Source: Cytophagales bacterium
GTDB taxonomy: Bacteria > Bacteroidota > Bacteroidia > Cytophagales > Cyclobacteriaceae
Reading direction: 5' to 3'
Assembly (NCBI GenBank): GCA_033344775.1
Contig: JAWPMT010000002.1
Span: forward strand, 962,685 to 1,026,684
DNA: 64,000 nucleotides
The notes below the pieces were generated by a model. It was given only the letters and a program-made list of their open reading frames with translations, did no database searches and was not told the origin of the DNA. This document shows, in pieces, positions 16,951 to 25,793 of the stretch. The number at the start of each line of letters is the position of its first letter. Position 1 is the first letter of the stretch. Made by a program: the position numbers and the translations under genes.

Positions 16951-16984
16951 AAAAAGCCCGAAACTTGACGTTTCAGGCTTTTTT
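16951..16984 (-). terminator. Hairpin terminator after tRNA-Asp (bidirectional)
   Basis: AAAAAGCC-GAAAC and GTTTC-GGCTTTTTT arms enclose the loop TTGAC, with A and T runs on both sides. It sits immediately after the tRNA 3' end on the minus strand. Confidence 0.75.
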
Positions 16985-16985
16985 G

Positions 16986-17059
16986 CGGTCCGGACGAGAC
17001 TCGAACTCGCGACCTCCTGCGTGACAGGCAGGCATTCTAACCAACTGAACTACCGGACC
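16986..17059 (-). tRNA. tRNA-Asp (anticodon GTC)
   Basis: On the minus strand the cloverleaf is complete: acceptor GGTCCGG/CCGGACC with discriminator G, D-arm AGTTCAGTTGGTTAGA, anticodon arm CCTGC-CTGTCAC-GCAGG giving GTC (Asp), and T-arm with GTTCGAGTC. CCA is not encoded. The 3' end points left, toward the accessory patch, the side on which tRNA-targeting elements integrate. I found no second copy of the tRNA 3' end to mark an attachment site. Confidence 0.97.
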
Positions 17060-17211
17060 TCCTTGTTAAAGGAGATGCAAAAGTAGAGTTTCACTTGAAA
17101 CTACACAACATCTCCATAGAAATTTTCTAAAAAGTTGTCCACACTCATTTTTTTTAATCAATCCATCTTATTGACCTAATTTTACGCCCGGAAAAAGAAT
17201 AAGCCCCTTAT

Positions 17212-18162
17212 ATGTTGCTTGAATTTGAGAAACCTATTGCGGAACTTGAAGAGAAGTTGATCCAGATGAAAGCCCTCGCTAAAGAAAGTGATGTGGATGT
17301 AACCGATGCCGCGGCCAAGCTGGAGAAAAAGATCGTTGAGTTGAAAAAAGAGACTTTTTCGAATCTGACCAGATGGCAGCGCGTACAGCTGTCAAGACAC
17401 CCTGAACGCCCTTATACGCTTGATTATATCTATGAGTTGACCGATGAGTTCATCGAGCAGCATGGTGATCGTGCGGTGAAGGATGATAAAGCCATGGTGG
17501 GTGGTTTTGGTAGCATCGCTGGGCAAACTTTCATGCTGATTGGTCAGCAGAAAGGAAGAAATACAAAACAGCGTCAGGAACGTAACTTCGGGATGGCCAA
17601 TCCTGATGGTTACAGAAAGGCTTTGCGCCTGATGAAACTGGCTGAGAAATTCAACAAACCCATTGTTACTTTCATCGATACTCCGGGTGCGTTTCCTGGA
17701 ATAGAAGCCGAAGAAAGAGGGCAGGGGGAAGCCATTGCCAGGAACCTGAAGGAAATGTTCATGCTGAAAGTGCCTGTGATCTGTGTGATCATCGGAGAAG
17801 GTGCTTCAGGTGGAGCCTTGGGGATTGCCATCGGCGACCGTATTTTGATGATGGAAAACACCTGGTATTCGGTGATCTCTCCGGAATCATGTTCTTCTAT
17901 CCTTTGGAGAAGCTGGGACTACAAAGAACAAGCCGCTGAGGCACTTAAACTTACCGCGAGTGACATGCTTCAACACAAACTGATCGATGGTGTGATCGAA
18001 GAACCACTGGGTGGTGCACACGTTGATATGAAAGTTGCTGCGGGATACGTGAAACAAGCGATCTTAGATGCTTATGCTGAGTTGAAAGAAAAAGATCAGG
18101 AGACTCGCATCGATGAACGCATCCGGAAGTTTGCGGATATGGGCGTTTATCAGACTTCATGA
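17212..18162 (+). CDS. accA: Acetyl-CoA carboxylase carboxyltransferase subunit alpha
   Basis: The 316 residues match AccA along the full length: an N-terminal helix [20 protein letters not shown], then [20 protein letters not shown], the DTPGAFPG motif and the oxyanion-forming [15 protein letters not shown] segment. AccA and AccD transfer CO2 from carboxybiotin to acetyl-CoA, giving malonyl-CoA for fatty-acid synthesis. Its stop overlaps the start of the acyltransferase gene (ATGA at 18159), so the two are translationally coupled. This links fatty-acid synthesis to lipid assembly. The ATG start fits the family. Confidence 0.97.
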   Translation: MLLEFEKPIAELEEKLIQMKALAKESDVDVTDAAAKLEKKIVELKKETFSNLTRWQRVQLSRHPERPYTLDYIYELTDEFIEQHGDRAVKDDKAMVGGFGSIAGQTFMLIGQQKGRNTKQRQERNFGMANPDGYRKALRLMKLAEKFNKPIVTFIDTPGAFPGIEAEERGQGEAIARNLKEMFMLKVPVICVIIGEGASGGALGIAIGDRILMMENTWYSVISPESCSSILWRSWDYKEQAAEALKLTASDMLQHKLIDGVIEEPLGGAHVDMKVAAGYVKQAILDAYAELKEKDQETRIDERIRKFADMGVYQTS

Positions 18163-18707
18163 GAAGGAAATTCTTCAACTGGGCCTTCAAAGCGTGGGGC
18201 TGGAAAGTAGAAGGAGCCCCACCAGAGATCAATAAGTATGTGATCGTAGTAGCTCCTCACACCAGCAATATGGACTTCTTTGTTGGCCTGTGCGTGAAGT
18301 ACATGTATCCTTATTTCAAACCGTCTTTCATGGCCAAGGATTCTTTGTTCAAGATCCCGCTGGTTGGATGGTTCCTTAAAAGTATCGGCGGTCATCCTGT
18401 CGATCGTTCCAAGAAAAATAGCCTGGTGGATCAGGTGGTGGATGTCTTCAACCAAAAGGACTACTTCATCATGACCATCACACCAGAAGGCACGCGATCT
18501 TACGTGCCTAAGTGGAAAACAGGTTTCTACTATGTGGCCCTCAAAGCGAAAGTGCCCATCATATTTGCAGGCTTTGATTACGAGAACAAAATCGTTTGGC
18601 TAACGGAGCGTCTTGAGCCAAGTGGAGATGTGGAAAAGGACATGGAAAAAATGATGGACTACTTCCGAGGCATCAAAGGAAAGCATCCGGAATTGGGAGT
18701 TCGTTAG
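18159..18707 (+). CDS. Lysophospholipid acyltransferase family protein (copy 1)
   Basis: A 182-residue acyltransferase of the PlsC type. Motif I is APHTSNMD (the HX4D catalytic pair), followed by GHPVDRSKK and the substrate-binding [19 protein letters not shown]. It is short, with no clear membrane helix beyond a hydrophobic first segment, like the small MAG-type members of the family. It acylates lysophosphatidate or a related lipid acceptor at the inner membrane, and the exact acceptor is unknown. The start codon overlaps the accA stop. A close paralogue lies about 470 bp downstream. Confidence 0.88.
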   Translation: MRRKFFNWAFKAWGWKVEGAPPEINKYVIVVAPHTSNMDFFVGLCVKYMYPYFKPSFMAKDSLFKIPLVGWFLKSIGGHPVDRSKKNSLVDQVVDVFNQKDYFIMTITPEGTRSYVPKWKTGFYYVALKAKVPIIFAGFDYENKIVWLTERLEPSGDVEKDMEKMMDYFRGIKGKHPELGVR

Positions 18708-18840
18708 GATTTAGTAGCCTACAAAGATTTCGGTTCAACCTGAAATACTGGTAGCTTTTTTTAGTGTAGATTTTTGGACTTTGGACTTGCCGTACGTCTA
18801 GGATTAGCGTTTTCGGGTCAATTGATATTGTAAGCACCTT

Positions 18841-19085
18841 GGCTTTATCCCACTTTTCCATCGATGAAAAGTGGGGCAAAAATCTAGGCCGGATTCATTT
18901 TTTCACGCTTTTTGATCCAAAAGAGCAGGAATAAAATAAACTCACCAAATTATGAGGTTTATCGAATGAAATCACTCCAGGCTCGAACAGAATTTTATTA
19001 TTTTCTGCTCTTCTTTGAATCAAAATCCTAAAATGAATCAAGGCCAATACGAGATGGCAATTCCAATTGAAGTAATTGAATTCCA
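18841..19085 (+). repeat. Dispersed intergenic element, long copy
   Basis: Downstream of the first acyltransferase lies a segment sharing blocks with 19791-19940: GATGAAAAG, then GGATTCATTTTTTCACG, then AAAATGAATCAAGGCC and GGCAATTCC. The GATTCATTTT (about 18892-18901) and AAAATGAATC (about 19030-19039) arms are perfect inverted repeats, as in a MITE. This copy carries about 90 bp more between the arms than the second one. The rest of the 18708-19180 gap shows no gene. Confidence 0.6.
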
Positions 19086-19180
19086 GAGTTTCTGATCGAT
19101 TGAAGATCTTTCCTTAATACTTTTTGCAGTTAGTTTTCTGAAAGGAATCTCCGTATGTTTATGGCTGGACCATTGGGCAT

Positions 19181-19741
19181 ATGAAGAGATTGTTTCTTTC
19201 CTGGGCCTTTAAACTTGCGGGGTGGAAGCTTAAGGGCGAGCCACTAGAATTGAAGAAGTATGTCATTGCTGTGGCGCCTCATACGAGTAATCTCGATTTT
19301 TTCGTGGCGTTGCCGGTAAAATACATGTTCCCGCACGAATTCAGGCCTGGTTTTCTGGGTAAGGATTCACTTTTCTCCATTCCATTGGTAGGCTGGTTCC
19401 TGAGAAGTATCGGAGGGATACCGGTTAATCGTTCGAAGAAATCCAATGTGGTGGATGATGTGGTTAAGATCTTCGAACAAGAGGAGCGATTCATCATGGT
19501 CATTTCGCCGGAAGGAACTCGGTCATATGTTCCTAAATGGCGAACTGGGTTCTATTACATCGCCTTGAAAGCCAAAGTTCCGATCATGCTCGCTGCCCTG
19601 GATTATGAGCATAAGACAGTAGACATTACTGAGGTGATAGAACCGACGGGCGACGTTGAGAAAGATATCGCTTACATGCGTCGATACTTCAGTCAATTCA
19701 AAGGAAAGTATCCAGAGAAGGGTGTGGTTTTGGAGGAATAA
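19181..19741 (+). CDS. Lysophospholipid acyltransferase family protein (copy 2)
   Basis: A 186-residue paralogue of the gene at 18159. The same motifs occur in the same order: APHTSNLD (HX4D), GGIPVNRSKKS and [19 protein letters not shown]. The two proteins align without large gaps over their whole length, so this is a tandem duplication. Differences cluster in the C-terminal third (LDYEHKTVDITEVIEPTG versus [18 protein letters not shown]), which might change acceptor choice. It is separated from copy 1 by a repeat-bearing gap and so may have its own promoter. I saw no clear promoter element. Confidence 0.88.
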   Translation: MKRLFLSWAFKLAGWKLKGEPLELKKYVIAVAPHTSNLDFFVALPVKYMFPHEFRPGFLGKDSLFSIPLVGWFLRSIGGIPVNRSKKSNVVDDVVKIFEQEERFIMVISPEGTRSYVPKWRTGFYYIALKAKVPIMLAALDYEHKTVDITEVIEPTGDVEKDIAYMRRYFSQFKGKYPEKGVVLEE

Positions 19742-19790
19742 TAGTGTTCAGGATATTGATGGTAGTTGAGATGCCAGAAGTTATTACTGT

Positions 19791-19940
19791 TCTGTTTCCA
19801 TTGATGAAAAGAACCGCGCGGCGGACCGTCAAAAAGTCTAGCGGATCCCCGCCGGCACCAGATTCATTTTTTCACGTCTTTTGACTCAAAAAACTAAAAT
19901 GAATCAAGGCCTTGGCAAGGCGGCAATTCCTTTCAATTAG
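19791..19940 (+). repeat. Dispersed intergenic element, short copy
   Basis: This is the second copy of the element at 18841-19085. It has GATGAAAAGAACC, a GC-rich insert (CGCGCGGCGGACC), then GATTCATTTTTTCACG, a 15-20 bp loop and AAAATGAATCAAGGCC. The inverted arms lie close together here, so it can fold into a compact hairpin. It follows the second acyltransferase as the long copy follows the first. Confidence 0.6.
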
Positions 19941-19992
19941 CAAGTATTAGAAGAGTTTAAAGGACTTGAGGATTTACGGAGAACTGTCAGCA

Positions 19993-20020
19993 ACAAAAAA
20001 AGCGCCACTAGTGCGCTTTT
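19993..20020 (-). terminator. Terminator of the zinc-ribbon gene
   Basis: The hairpin AGCGCCAC-TA-GTGCGCT has one bulged base. On the minus strand it is followed by a run of seven T. It lies 22 bp after the stop of the zinc-ribbon gene. Confidence 0.75.
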
Positions 20021-20042
20021 ATCTTTTAAGGTCAGCCTTTGG

Positions 20043-20813
20043 TTATGCTGATCTTTTCGTTCTTCTTTTTGGCTTCACCTCTTCGACGATCTCATCTTCA
20101 ACGTCGGCAAGGATTCTTCCACAGTGCTCGCACACGATCAGTTTCTTTTTCTCTCTGATCTCTGCTTGTTTCTGTGGGGGAACAATGTTGAAACAACCAC
20201 CACATGCACCTCTTTTCACAGGAACTACTGCCAAACCATTACGCATGTTGTTTCTTACCTTTTCGTAGGACTTGAAAATACGCTCTTCGACGTTCTTAGC
20301 AGCATTGGCACGAGACTTTTCAAGTTTCTTCTCATCATCCTCGGATTCCTGAGTGATTACTTCAAGCTCTTTCTTCTTGCTTTCCAGATCTTTTTGTCGC
20401 TCATCCTGGATGCCTTTGGTACCTTCGATTTCCTCCTTTTTAGATTCAATCTTTTCGTAGGCTTCTTTGATGCGTTTCTCTAAGATTTGAATTTCAAGTT
20501 TTTGAAGTTCAATTTCCTTGGTGATCGCATCGTATTCCCGGTTGTTGCGGACATTCATTTGTTGCTCCTCGTACTTTTGGATCAACTTTTCCGCATCCTT
20601 GATCGCAGATCGATTGTTGGAGATATTTTGCTCAAACTCCTGCAATTCTGCATTTTGCTTATCGATCCTGGTTTGATATCCGGCGATCTCGTCTTCCAGG
20701 TCCATTACCTCATCAGGAAGCGCTCCTCTTACTTTCTTCAGCTCATCTAATTCAGAATCAATTGATTGTAATTTTACGAGTGCTTCGAGCTTTTTGGCTA
20801 CCGTATTTTCCAT
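20043..20813 (-). CDS. Coiled-coil zinc-ribbon protein (C4-type)
   Basis: The 256-residue protein is almost entirely a long antiparallel-type coiled coil (about 1-190, very rich in Glu and Lys). It is followed by a C4 zinc ribbon with Cys pairs in ACGGCFN and VCEHCGR (about 200-240) and a basic tail (KPKRRTKRSA). This is the zf-RING_7 family, thought to bind nucleic acid; its cellular role is not established. In Bacteroidota it is usually next to the Nif3-like gene, as here, where Nif3 lies upstream on the same strand, which suggests a shared operon. Confidence 0.85.
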   Translation of the reverse strand: MENTVAKKLEALVKLQSIDSELDELKKVRGALPDEVMDLEDEIAGYQTRIDKQNAELQEFEQNISNNRSAIKDAEKLIQKYEEQQMNVRNNREYDAITKEIELQKLEIQILEKRIKEAYEKIESKKEEIEGTKGIQDERQKDLESKKKELEVITQESEDDEKKLEKSRANAAKNVEERIFKSYEKVRNNMRNGLAVVPVKRGACGGCFNIVPPQKQAEIREKKKLIVCEHCGRILADVEDEIVEEVKPKRRTKRSA

Positions 20814-21035
20814 TCAGATTTTTAGTATTTTTGACGGGACTAAAGTCACTTTTGACAAAAGAACTGCAATATTAGCGAAAATTTTGTTTAATCGTGGCTG
20901 CTTACGAAGCTATCCTCTGTATTTTCTGATTGTAGTTCAACTTTCATTCCCTGCTCGCCAAAATTGTTTGTTTTAATGACCGTTCCAGGCTAAGCGAAAT
21001 CAATAGAACTAAAGCTTATCAATACACCTAAATGT

Positions 21036-21078
21036 TGAGATTCCCTGGTCGGGCACCCCGCATACGCGGGAATGACGG
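21036..21078 (+). repeat. REP-like palindromic unit, short copy
   Basis: Between the Nif3 and zinc-ribbon genes, TGAGATTCC and GGAATGACGG flank the hairpin CCCGC-ATAC-GCGGG. The outer ends match the two units at 13026-13096 and 13254-13326, so all three look like one dispersed family. Confidence 0.6.
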
Positions 21079-21094
21079 AAAGGATTATTAGAGA

Positions 21095-22189
21095 TTAGAA
21101 ATATTTTACTGGATTAGTAACAACTTCTGACAGTAGGAAATCTTCATCAGCGAATTCACTTTGAAGCCGCTCGGCAATCAGGTTTTTGGTGAATACTTCA
21201 CTTTCATAATGGCCGATATCCGCAATGATGATCTGTTCGTCTGCCTCGAAGAACTCATGGTATTTATAATCCGAAGTGATGAAGATATCTGCTTTTTGCC
21301 TTTTGGCATTTCTAAGTAAAAAGCCGCCGGATCCACCACAGATAGCCACTTTTGAGATGTGTTTTTTGACGAAAGCCGTACACTTCACCGTATTGAGTTC
21401 CATGCGTTCTTTTAGGGTTACAATGAAGGCCTCCGATTCCATCGGTGATTCCAGGGTGCCGATGGCTCCACTTCCAATATTCTGATTGCTATTTTCGAGT
21501 GCGTACATATCGTAAACCACTTCTTCATAAGGATGGTTCTGCTTCAATGCGGCAACGATTTTGCCTTTTGCATGACTGGGGAAAATTCCTTCAATGCGAT
21601 TTTCTTCTACTTCTTCATCTTTGCCTGGGGTGCCAATAGCAGGATTGGCCGTATCATCAGGCCTGAAGGTGCCCGTACCCATCATTCGAAAGCTACAATG
21701 ATCGTATTTACCGATTTCTCCAAGGCCCGCCTGATAGAGAGCATCCAATACACCTTGCGTTTGCGCTACGGGTACAAAAGTCACCAATTTGGTAAGTGTA
21801 TCGGACTTGGGTTTTAGTATAGATACGTTTTGCAATCCGATTTTTCGAGCGATCATTGCATTCACGCCATCGTGTACATTGTCCAGATTCGTGTGGATCG
21901 CATAAATGATGAGGTCATTTTTGATGGCTTTTATGATACATCGTTCTACCCAGTGATGGCCCGTGATCCTTTTAATGCCTCCAAAGATCAGTGGGTGGTG
22001 AGCGATGACCAAATTGCAGCCTTTTTCAATGGCTTCATCAAGCACTGCTTCTGTGACATCCAGGGTAATGAGGGCTTTGGTGAATGTGGCGGAGGAATCA
22101 CCAATCAAAAGTCCGGAATTGTCATATGATTCCTGATAACTCGGCGGAGCCCATGCTTCTAAAGAGGTTAGAATATCTTTGACCTTCAT
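21095..22189 (-). CDS. Nif3-like dinuclear metal centre protein
   Basis: A 364-residue Nif3/YqfO family protein. I start it at the ATG at 22189 (MKVKDILTSLEAWAPPSYQE), because the family begins this way; the longer frame begins at a TTG inside the space before lpxK. Metal ligands are visible in AHHPLIFGGIKRITG and IHTNLDNVHDGVNAMIA, and near the C-terminus in ADIGHYESEVF. The family's typical inserted PII/CutA-like domain is present in the middle (TLTKLVTFVPV to about residue 245), giving the longer version of the protein. Its biological role is uncertain. It is often annotated as GTP cyclohydrolase type 2. Confidence 0.92.
   Translation of the reverse strand: MKVKDILTSLEAWAPPSYQESYDNSGLLIGDSSATFTKALITLDVTEAVLDEAIEKGCNLVIAHHPLIFGGIKRITGHHWVERCIIKAIKNDLIIYAIHTNLDNVHDGVNAMIARKIGLQNVSILKPKSDTLTKLVTFVPVAQTQGVLDALYQAGLGEIGKYDHCSFRMMGTGTFRPDDTANPAIGTPGKDEEVEENRIEGIFPSHAKGKIVAALKQNHPYEEVVYDMYALENSNQNIGSGAIGTLESPMESEAFIVTLKERMELNTVKCTAFVKKHISKVAICGGSGGFLLRNAKRQKADIFITSDYKYHEFFEADEQIIIADIGHYESEVFTKNLIAERLQSEFADEDFLLSEVVTNPVKYF
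22174..22181 (+). promoter_or_regulatory. Putative lpxK promoter -7 element
   Basis: TATCTTTG matches the Bacteroidota -7 consensus TAnnTTTG and ends 17 bp before the lpxK ATG. It lies inside the first codons of the divergent Nif3 gene. No good -33 TTG was seen at the usual distance. Confidence 0.4.
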
Positions 22190-22198
22190 TTCGAAATT

Positions 22199-23257
22199 AT
22201 GGTTTGGTGGCAAGTTATTTTATTTCCCTTTGCGATCCTCTATAATCTGGTCACCAGATTTAGAAACCACCTGTTTAACATAGGTTATACGCGTGCTTTT
22301 GACTTTGAAGTCAATACCATCGTCGTGGGAAACTTGAGTGTGGGCGGTACAGGAAAGTCGCCGATGGTGAGCTATTTACTAGAAAAACTTCAGCATGAAT
22401 ACCCCGCGGCGACATTAAGTCGGGGTTATGGGCGTAAGTCGAGAGGGTTCCTGGTGGCATCTGAGGAATCGTCGGCCAGAGATATTGGAGATGAACCTTA
22501 TATGTTCTATCAACGACATGGAAATCAGGCCACCATTGCCGCGGGGGAGGATCGGGCTTATGCCATTCCAGGTATTCTTTATGAAGCCCCAGCAACGCAA
22601 TTGATTTTGTTGGATGATGCGTTCCAACATCGCACGGTAAAGGCAGGGTTAAATGTGCTGTTAACCCGATATGATCGACCTTTTTACGACGATTATTTAC
22701 TGCCGTCAGGGCAATTGCGAGAAAGCAGGACTGGAGCGAAACGTGCGGACCTCATTGTCATGACTAAGTGTCCGGATGATCTCGATAATGATGGAAAGGA
22801 TCGGATCATCAGTAATATTCGAACATATGCGGATGCACCCGTTTATTTCACCAAGGTAGCTTATCAAGCGGCGGTGGCATTTGATGAAAGTGCTGTTCCT
22901 GAGGTTACTCCCAAATCATTTGTAGTAGTAGCAGGAATTGCCCACAATGCTGATTTTGTCGCATACTGTCAGGAAGCCTATTCCATAAAAGAAGTCTTCA
23001 CTTTTCCTGATCATCATAATTATACCGAAAAAGACCTAATTCGCATTGCGGATGCCTTGAATCCTCAGACGGGATTGTTGACAACCGAAAAGGACTGGGT
23101 GAAGTTAAAAACGGTTAAAGGGTTACAAGGATTTGCCTGTTACTACGTTCCGATAAAGACTGTTTTCCTGGATGAGGAATCTCAATTTTTAGAGGAAGTC
23201 AAAAATAGTTTAAAGGAATACCCGCACGAGACTGTCGTGCAACCACAAGATCATTAG
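22199..23257 (+). CDS. lpxK: Tetraacyldisaccharide 4'-kinase
   Basis: A 352-residue LpxK with an N-terminal membrane-associated helix (VILFPFAILYNLVTRFRNHL), the Walker A variant VGNLSVGGTGKSPM (about 42-55) and the later LDDAFQHR motif that includes the catalytic Asp region. It phosphorylates the 4' position of the lipid A precursor on the inner membrane. The ATG lies only 9 bp from the divergent Nif3 start, so the promoter must overlap Nif3 coding DNA. The porin gene follows 2-8 bp downstream, so lipid A and outer-membrane protein genes are probably co-transcribed. Confidence 0.95.
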   Translation: MVWWQVILFPFAILYNLVTRFRNHLFNIGYTRAFDFEVNTIVVGNLSVGGTGKSPMVSYLLEKLQHEYPAATLSRGYGRKSRGFLVASEESSARDIGDEPYMFYQRHGNQATIAAGEDRAYAIPGILYEAPATQLILLDDAFQHRTVKAGLNVLLTRYDRPFYDDYLLPSGQLRESRTGAKRADLIVMTKCPDDLDNDGKDRIISNIRTYADAPVYFTKVAYQAAVAFDESAVPEVTPKSFVVVAGIAHNADFVAYCQEAYSIKEVFTFPDHHNYTEKDLIRIADALNPQTGLLTTEKDWVKLKTVKGLQGFACYYVPIKTVFLDEESQFLEEVKNSLKEYPHETVVQPQDH

Positions 23258-23259
23258 TT

Positions 23260-25191
23260 TTGCGCGTGTTTTTGAAAAAAATACTGGTATTTACGTTCCT
23301 CTGGGGAATAGCAATGGTTGCCTACGGCCAAAACCCAAGGCCAGGTCAAAATCCAAGACAAGGCCAAAATCAAGGGCGAGGACAAAGGATTGTAGATGAC
23401 TCCACCAAGTTAGTTTATGGTCCATCCACGATCAAGATCTACTATGAGGAGGATGTCAAAAACAACATTGATAAGCGCCATGACCTGGATACGATCCTGT
23501 ACAAATTTGAAAACTGGAGCTTGTACGATCAAAACGATCGCTTTTACCAAGACCTGGGTAATAACGCCACGGCCATGGCTCCGATCTTTTATGAGGTGCC
23601 GGATTTCATAGGTAAGTCTTCCGGGTTCACCAGTTATGATCGTCATTTCAAATGGCCTGATAAGCAGAAATATTATGATACCAAAAGCCCTTTCATGAAT
23701 GTAGGGGCGGTTTTTGGAGCGCAGGGTCGGACCAATGTGGATTTCACCTTCACTCAAAATGTGACTCCAAAATGGAATGTGGGCATTGATTATCATCGGA
23801 TCAACTCGGACAAGCAGATTGGGGCTACCCAAAATCAGGGCGATTTGAATGCCAGAAGTACCGTGTATGATATTTTCACCTTTTATCAGCATGATGAAAA
23901 GCCATACAAGCTGTTTTTCAATTTCACCAACTACCTTCAAAAAGGAGATGAAACAGGAGGGGTGCTGGTCTTATCTGAAAACCCATTGGAGTTTGAGTTT
24001 TTTCAGTATCGTGATTCCCGAATTCAGTTAGAAGAAGCGACTACCGAAAACAATTACAACAACACCCATCTTTATCATGAATATGGGTTTTTCAAACAAT
24101 TTCAACTGTATCATCAATTAGATCGATTCAATCAGGAAAATACCTATGCCGATTTTCAGGATGGAGCTGCTTCGGATTATGATACTTACAGAGATTTTTA
24201 TGACAATTTCCTGATCGATGCAGACAGTACCATCGAAGGAGCGAAGTTCAGCTCTTTTTCGAATGAAGTAGGGCTCAAAGGATCCGTTTCTTCGGTATTC
24301 TACCGCTTCTATGTTCGGCAGAGAAACGTTGACTTTACCTATCGACTGCTGAGTCAGGATCGGGTAACTGAAGGATATTTGGGTGGCCTGGCACGCTTCG
24401 ACTGGAAGGGCTACAAAGTAGAGGCCAAGGCGGAGTTTTTATCTACCGGAGGGTATGACCTGCGAGGCAAATTAGAAAGCCCGATTTTAGAAGCTTCCTA
24501 TCGCAGTACCCTGTATGAGTCCAGTTACTTGTATGATAATTATTTTGGCAATCACTATGAGTGGCGAAACGGGAATACTCAGGGCTTTGCCAATATCTTA
24601 AAAGGGAACCTGAAACTGAAGTTCGGAGAGCTAGATTTCAGACCGGGCATTTCATTATCCACCTTTGATGAGTTCTTCTATTTCGATCAAAACCGCATCG
24701 CGCAACAGGCTGTAGGTACGGCAATAATGACCCAGATAGGAGGGCATGTTAACTACAAATTGTTCACGAACCGAGAGTACGATCACGCGTTCCATTTCCA
24801 CAATCAAATGCTCTACACCACCACTGCAGGTGGCGCTGGAGACTTGCTTCGGGTGCCGGAGTTTTTCTTCAATGGCCGTTATTACTGGGCGGGTAATATC
24901 TTTCAGCGATCTGTTCCTGTCGAAATAGGCATCAATGCTCATGCCAAGTCGGCTTACTTTGGCAATGGATTTGATCCGGTCACGCAACAATTTCACCTGC
25001 AGGATGACCTGCAAATCGATTCATTTGTCGCTGTAGACTTTTTCGTCAACATGCGGGTAGACAAAGTGTTTGCTTTCCTGAAAGTAACGCACTTGAATCA
25101 AGGTAATAATACTGGCTATTTCATTACTCCTTATTATCCGGGACAAAACCGGGTGATTGACCTGGGAGTACGCTGGTTGTTTTTTGATTGA
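23260..25191 (+). CDS. Putative outer-membrane porin (Porin_10 type)
   Basis: A 643-residue outer-membrane protein: signal peptide ending AYGQ, then a short repetitive linker (NPRPGQ/NPRQGQ/NQGRGQ) and a long region of alternating aromatic and polar residues typical of a beta-barrel (FFKQFQLYHQLDRFNQENTY and similar), ending in RWLFFD. The segment KYYDTKSPFMNVGAVFGAQG fits the Bacteroidota putative-porin family. There is no ATG before the signal peptide. Either TTG at 23260 or GTG at 23266 must start it, a rare choice for an abundant protein. It lies 2 bp after lpxK and is co-oriented with miaE. Confidence 0.85.
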   Translation: MRVFLKKILVFTFLWGIAMVAYGQNPRPGQNPRQGQNQGRGQRIVDDSTKLVYGPSTIKIYYEEDVKNNIDKRHDLDTILYKFENWSLYDQNDRFYQDLGNNATAMAPIFYEVPDFIGKSSGFTSYDRHFKWPDKQKYYDTKSPFMNVGAVFGAQGRTNVDFTFTQNVTPKWNVGIDYHRINSDKQIGATQNQGDLNARSTVYDIFTFYQHDEKPYKLFFNFTNYLQKGDETGGVLVLSENPLEFEFFQYRDSRIQLEEATTENNYNNTHLYHEYGFFKQFQLYHQLDRFNQENTYADFQDGAASDYDTYRDFYDNFLIDADSTIEGAKFSSFSNEVGLKGSVSSVFYRFYVRQRNVDFTYRLLSQDRVTEGYLGGLARFDWKGYKVEAKAEFLSTGGYDLRGKLESPILEASYRSTLYESSYLYDNYFGNHYEWRNGNTQGFANILKGNLKLKFGELDFRPGISLSTFDEFFYFDQNRIAQQAVGTAIMTQIGGHVNYKLFTNREYDHAFHFHNQMLYTTTAGGAGDLLRVPEFFFNGRYYWAGNIFQRSVPVEIGINAHAKSAYFGNGFDPVTQQFHLQDDLQIDSFVAVDFFVNMRVDKVFAFLKVTHLNQGNNTGYFITPYYPGQNRVIDLGVRWLFFD

Positions 25192-25196
25192 CAAGT

Positions 25197-25793
25197 ATGG
25201 ATGTAAAAACAGTATTGGGTCTAAAATTACCCACTGATCCCAGATGGGTGAATATTGCCGAGATGAACATCGAGGACATCCTGGTAGATCACGCCTACTG
25301 TGAGCAAAAAGCTGCCTCTTCATGTATCTCCCTGATCGTGCAGTATCCTGATAAATCCGAATTGGTAGAAGTACTCACTCCTGTAGTGGCGGAAGAATGG
25401 GCACACTTCGAGCGTGTACTGGAGCAGTTGAAAAAGCGAGGCTATGCGCTAGGAAAGCAACGAAAAGATGAATACGTCATTGCGCTTTCGGGTATCCTGA
25501 AAAAAGGAGGGAGTCGTGAACAGCAGCTGGTAGAGAAATTGCTCATGAATGCACTCATCGAGGCACGTAGCTGCGAGCGCTTCAAGCTGCTCTGGAAAAA
25601 CATCGGCGAGGAAGAATTACAAAAATTCTATTATGAATTGATGGTTTCAGAGGCGGGACACTATGTCAATTTCATTGAATTGGCGAAACAATACATATCA
25701 GAAGACTATGTGAAAAGCCGATGGCAGGAATTTCTGGATGCCGAACGTGAAATCTTAGCTACGATGGAAGTAAGAGGGGATCGGATGCACTAG
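25197..25793 (+). CDS. miaE: tRNA-(ms2io6A)-hydroxylase, MiaE-like
   Basis: The 198 residues from ATG 25197 match MiaE. The di-iron ligands lie in DHAYCEQKAAS, VAEEWAHFERV, IEARSCERF and SEAGHYVNF, giving a ferritin-like four-helix arrangement. The enzyme hydroxylates the isopentenyl group of ms2i6A37 in tRNAs that read UNN codons, using O2. The ATG is 5 bp after the porin stop; an upstream TTG overlapping that stop is less likely. Its 3' end overlaps the stop of the convergent gene by 4 bp. Confidence 0.92.
   Translation: MDVKTVLGLKLPTDPRWVNIAEMNIEDILVDHAYCEQKAASSCISLIVQYPDKSELVEVLTPVVAEEWAHFERVLEQLKKRGYALGKQRKDEYVIALSGILKKGGSREQQLVEKLLMNALIEARSCERFKLLWKNIGEEELQKFYYELMVSEAGHYVNFIELAKQYISEDYVKSRWQEFLDAEREILATMEVRGDRMH

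Noticed and set aside
16986..17059. Attachment-site repeat for an integrated element at tRNA-Asp
   Set aside because: I looked for a second copy of the tRNA 3' end (TCGAACTCGCGACC or CGGTCCGGAC) between 11 and 17 kb and found none, and there is no integrase gene.
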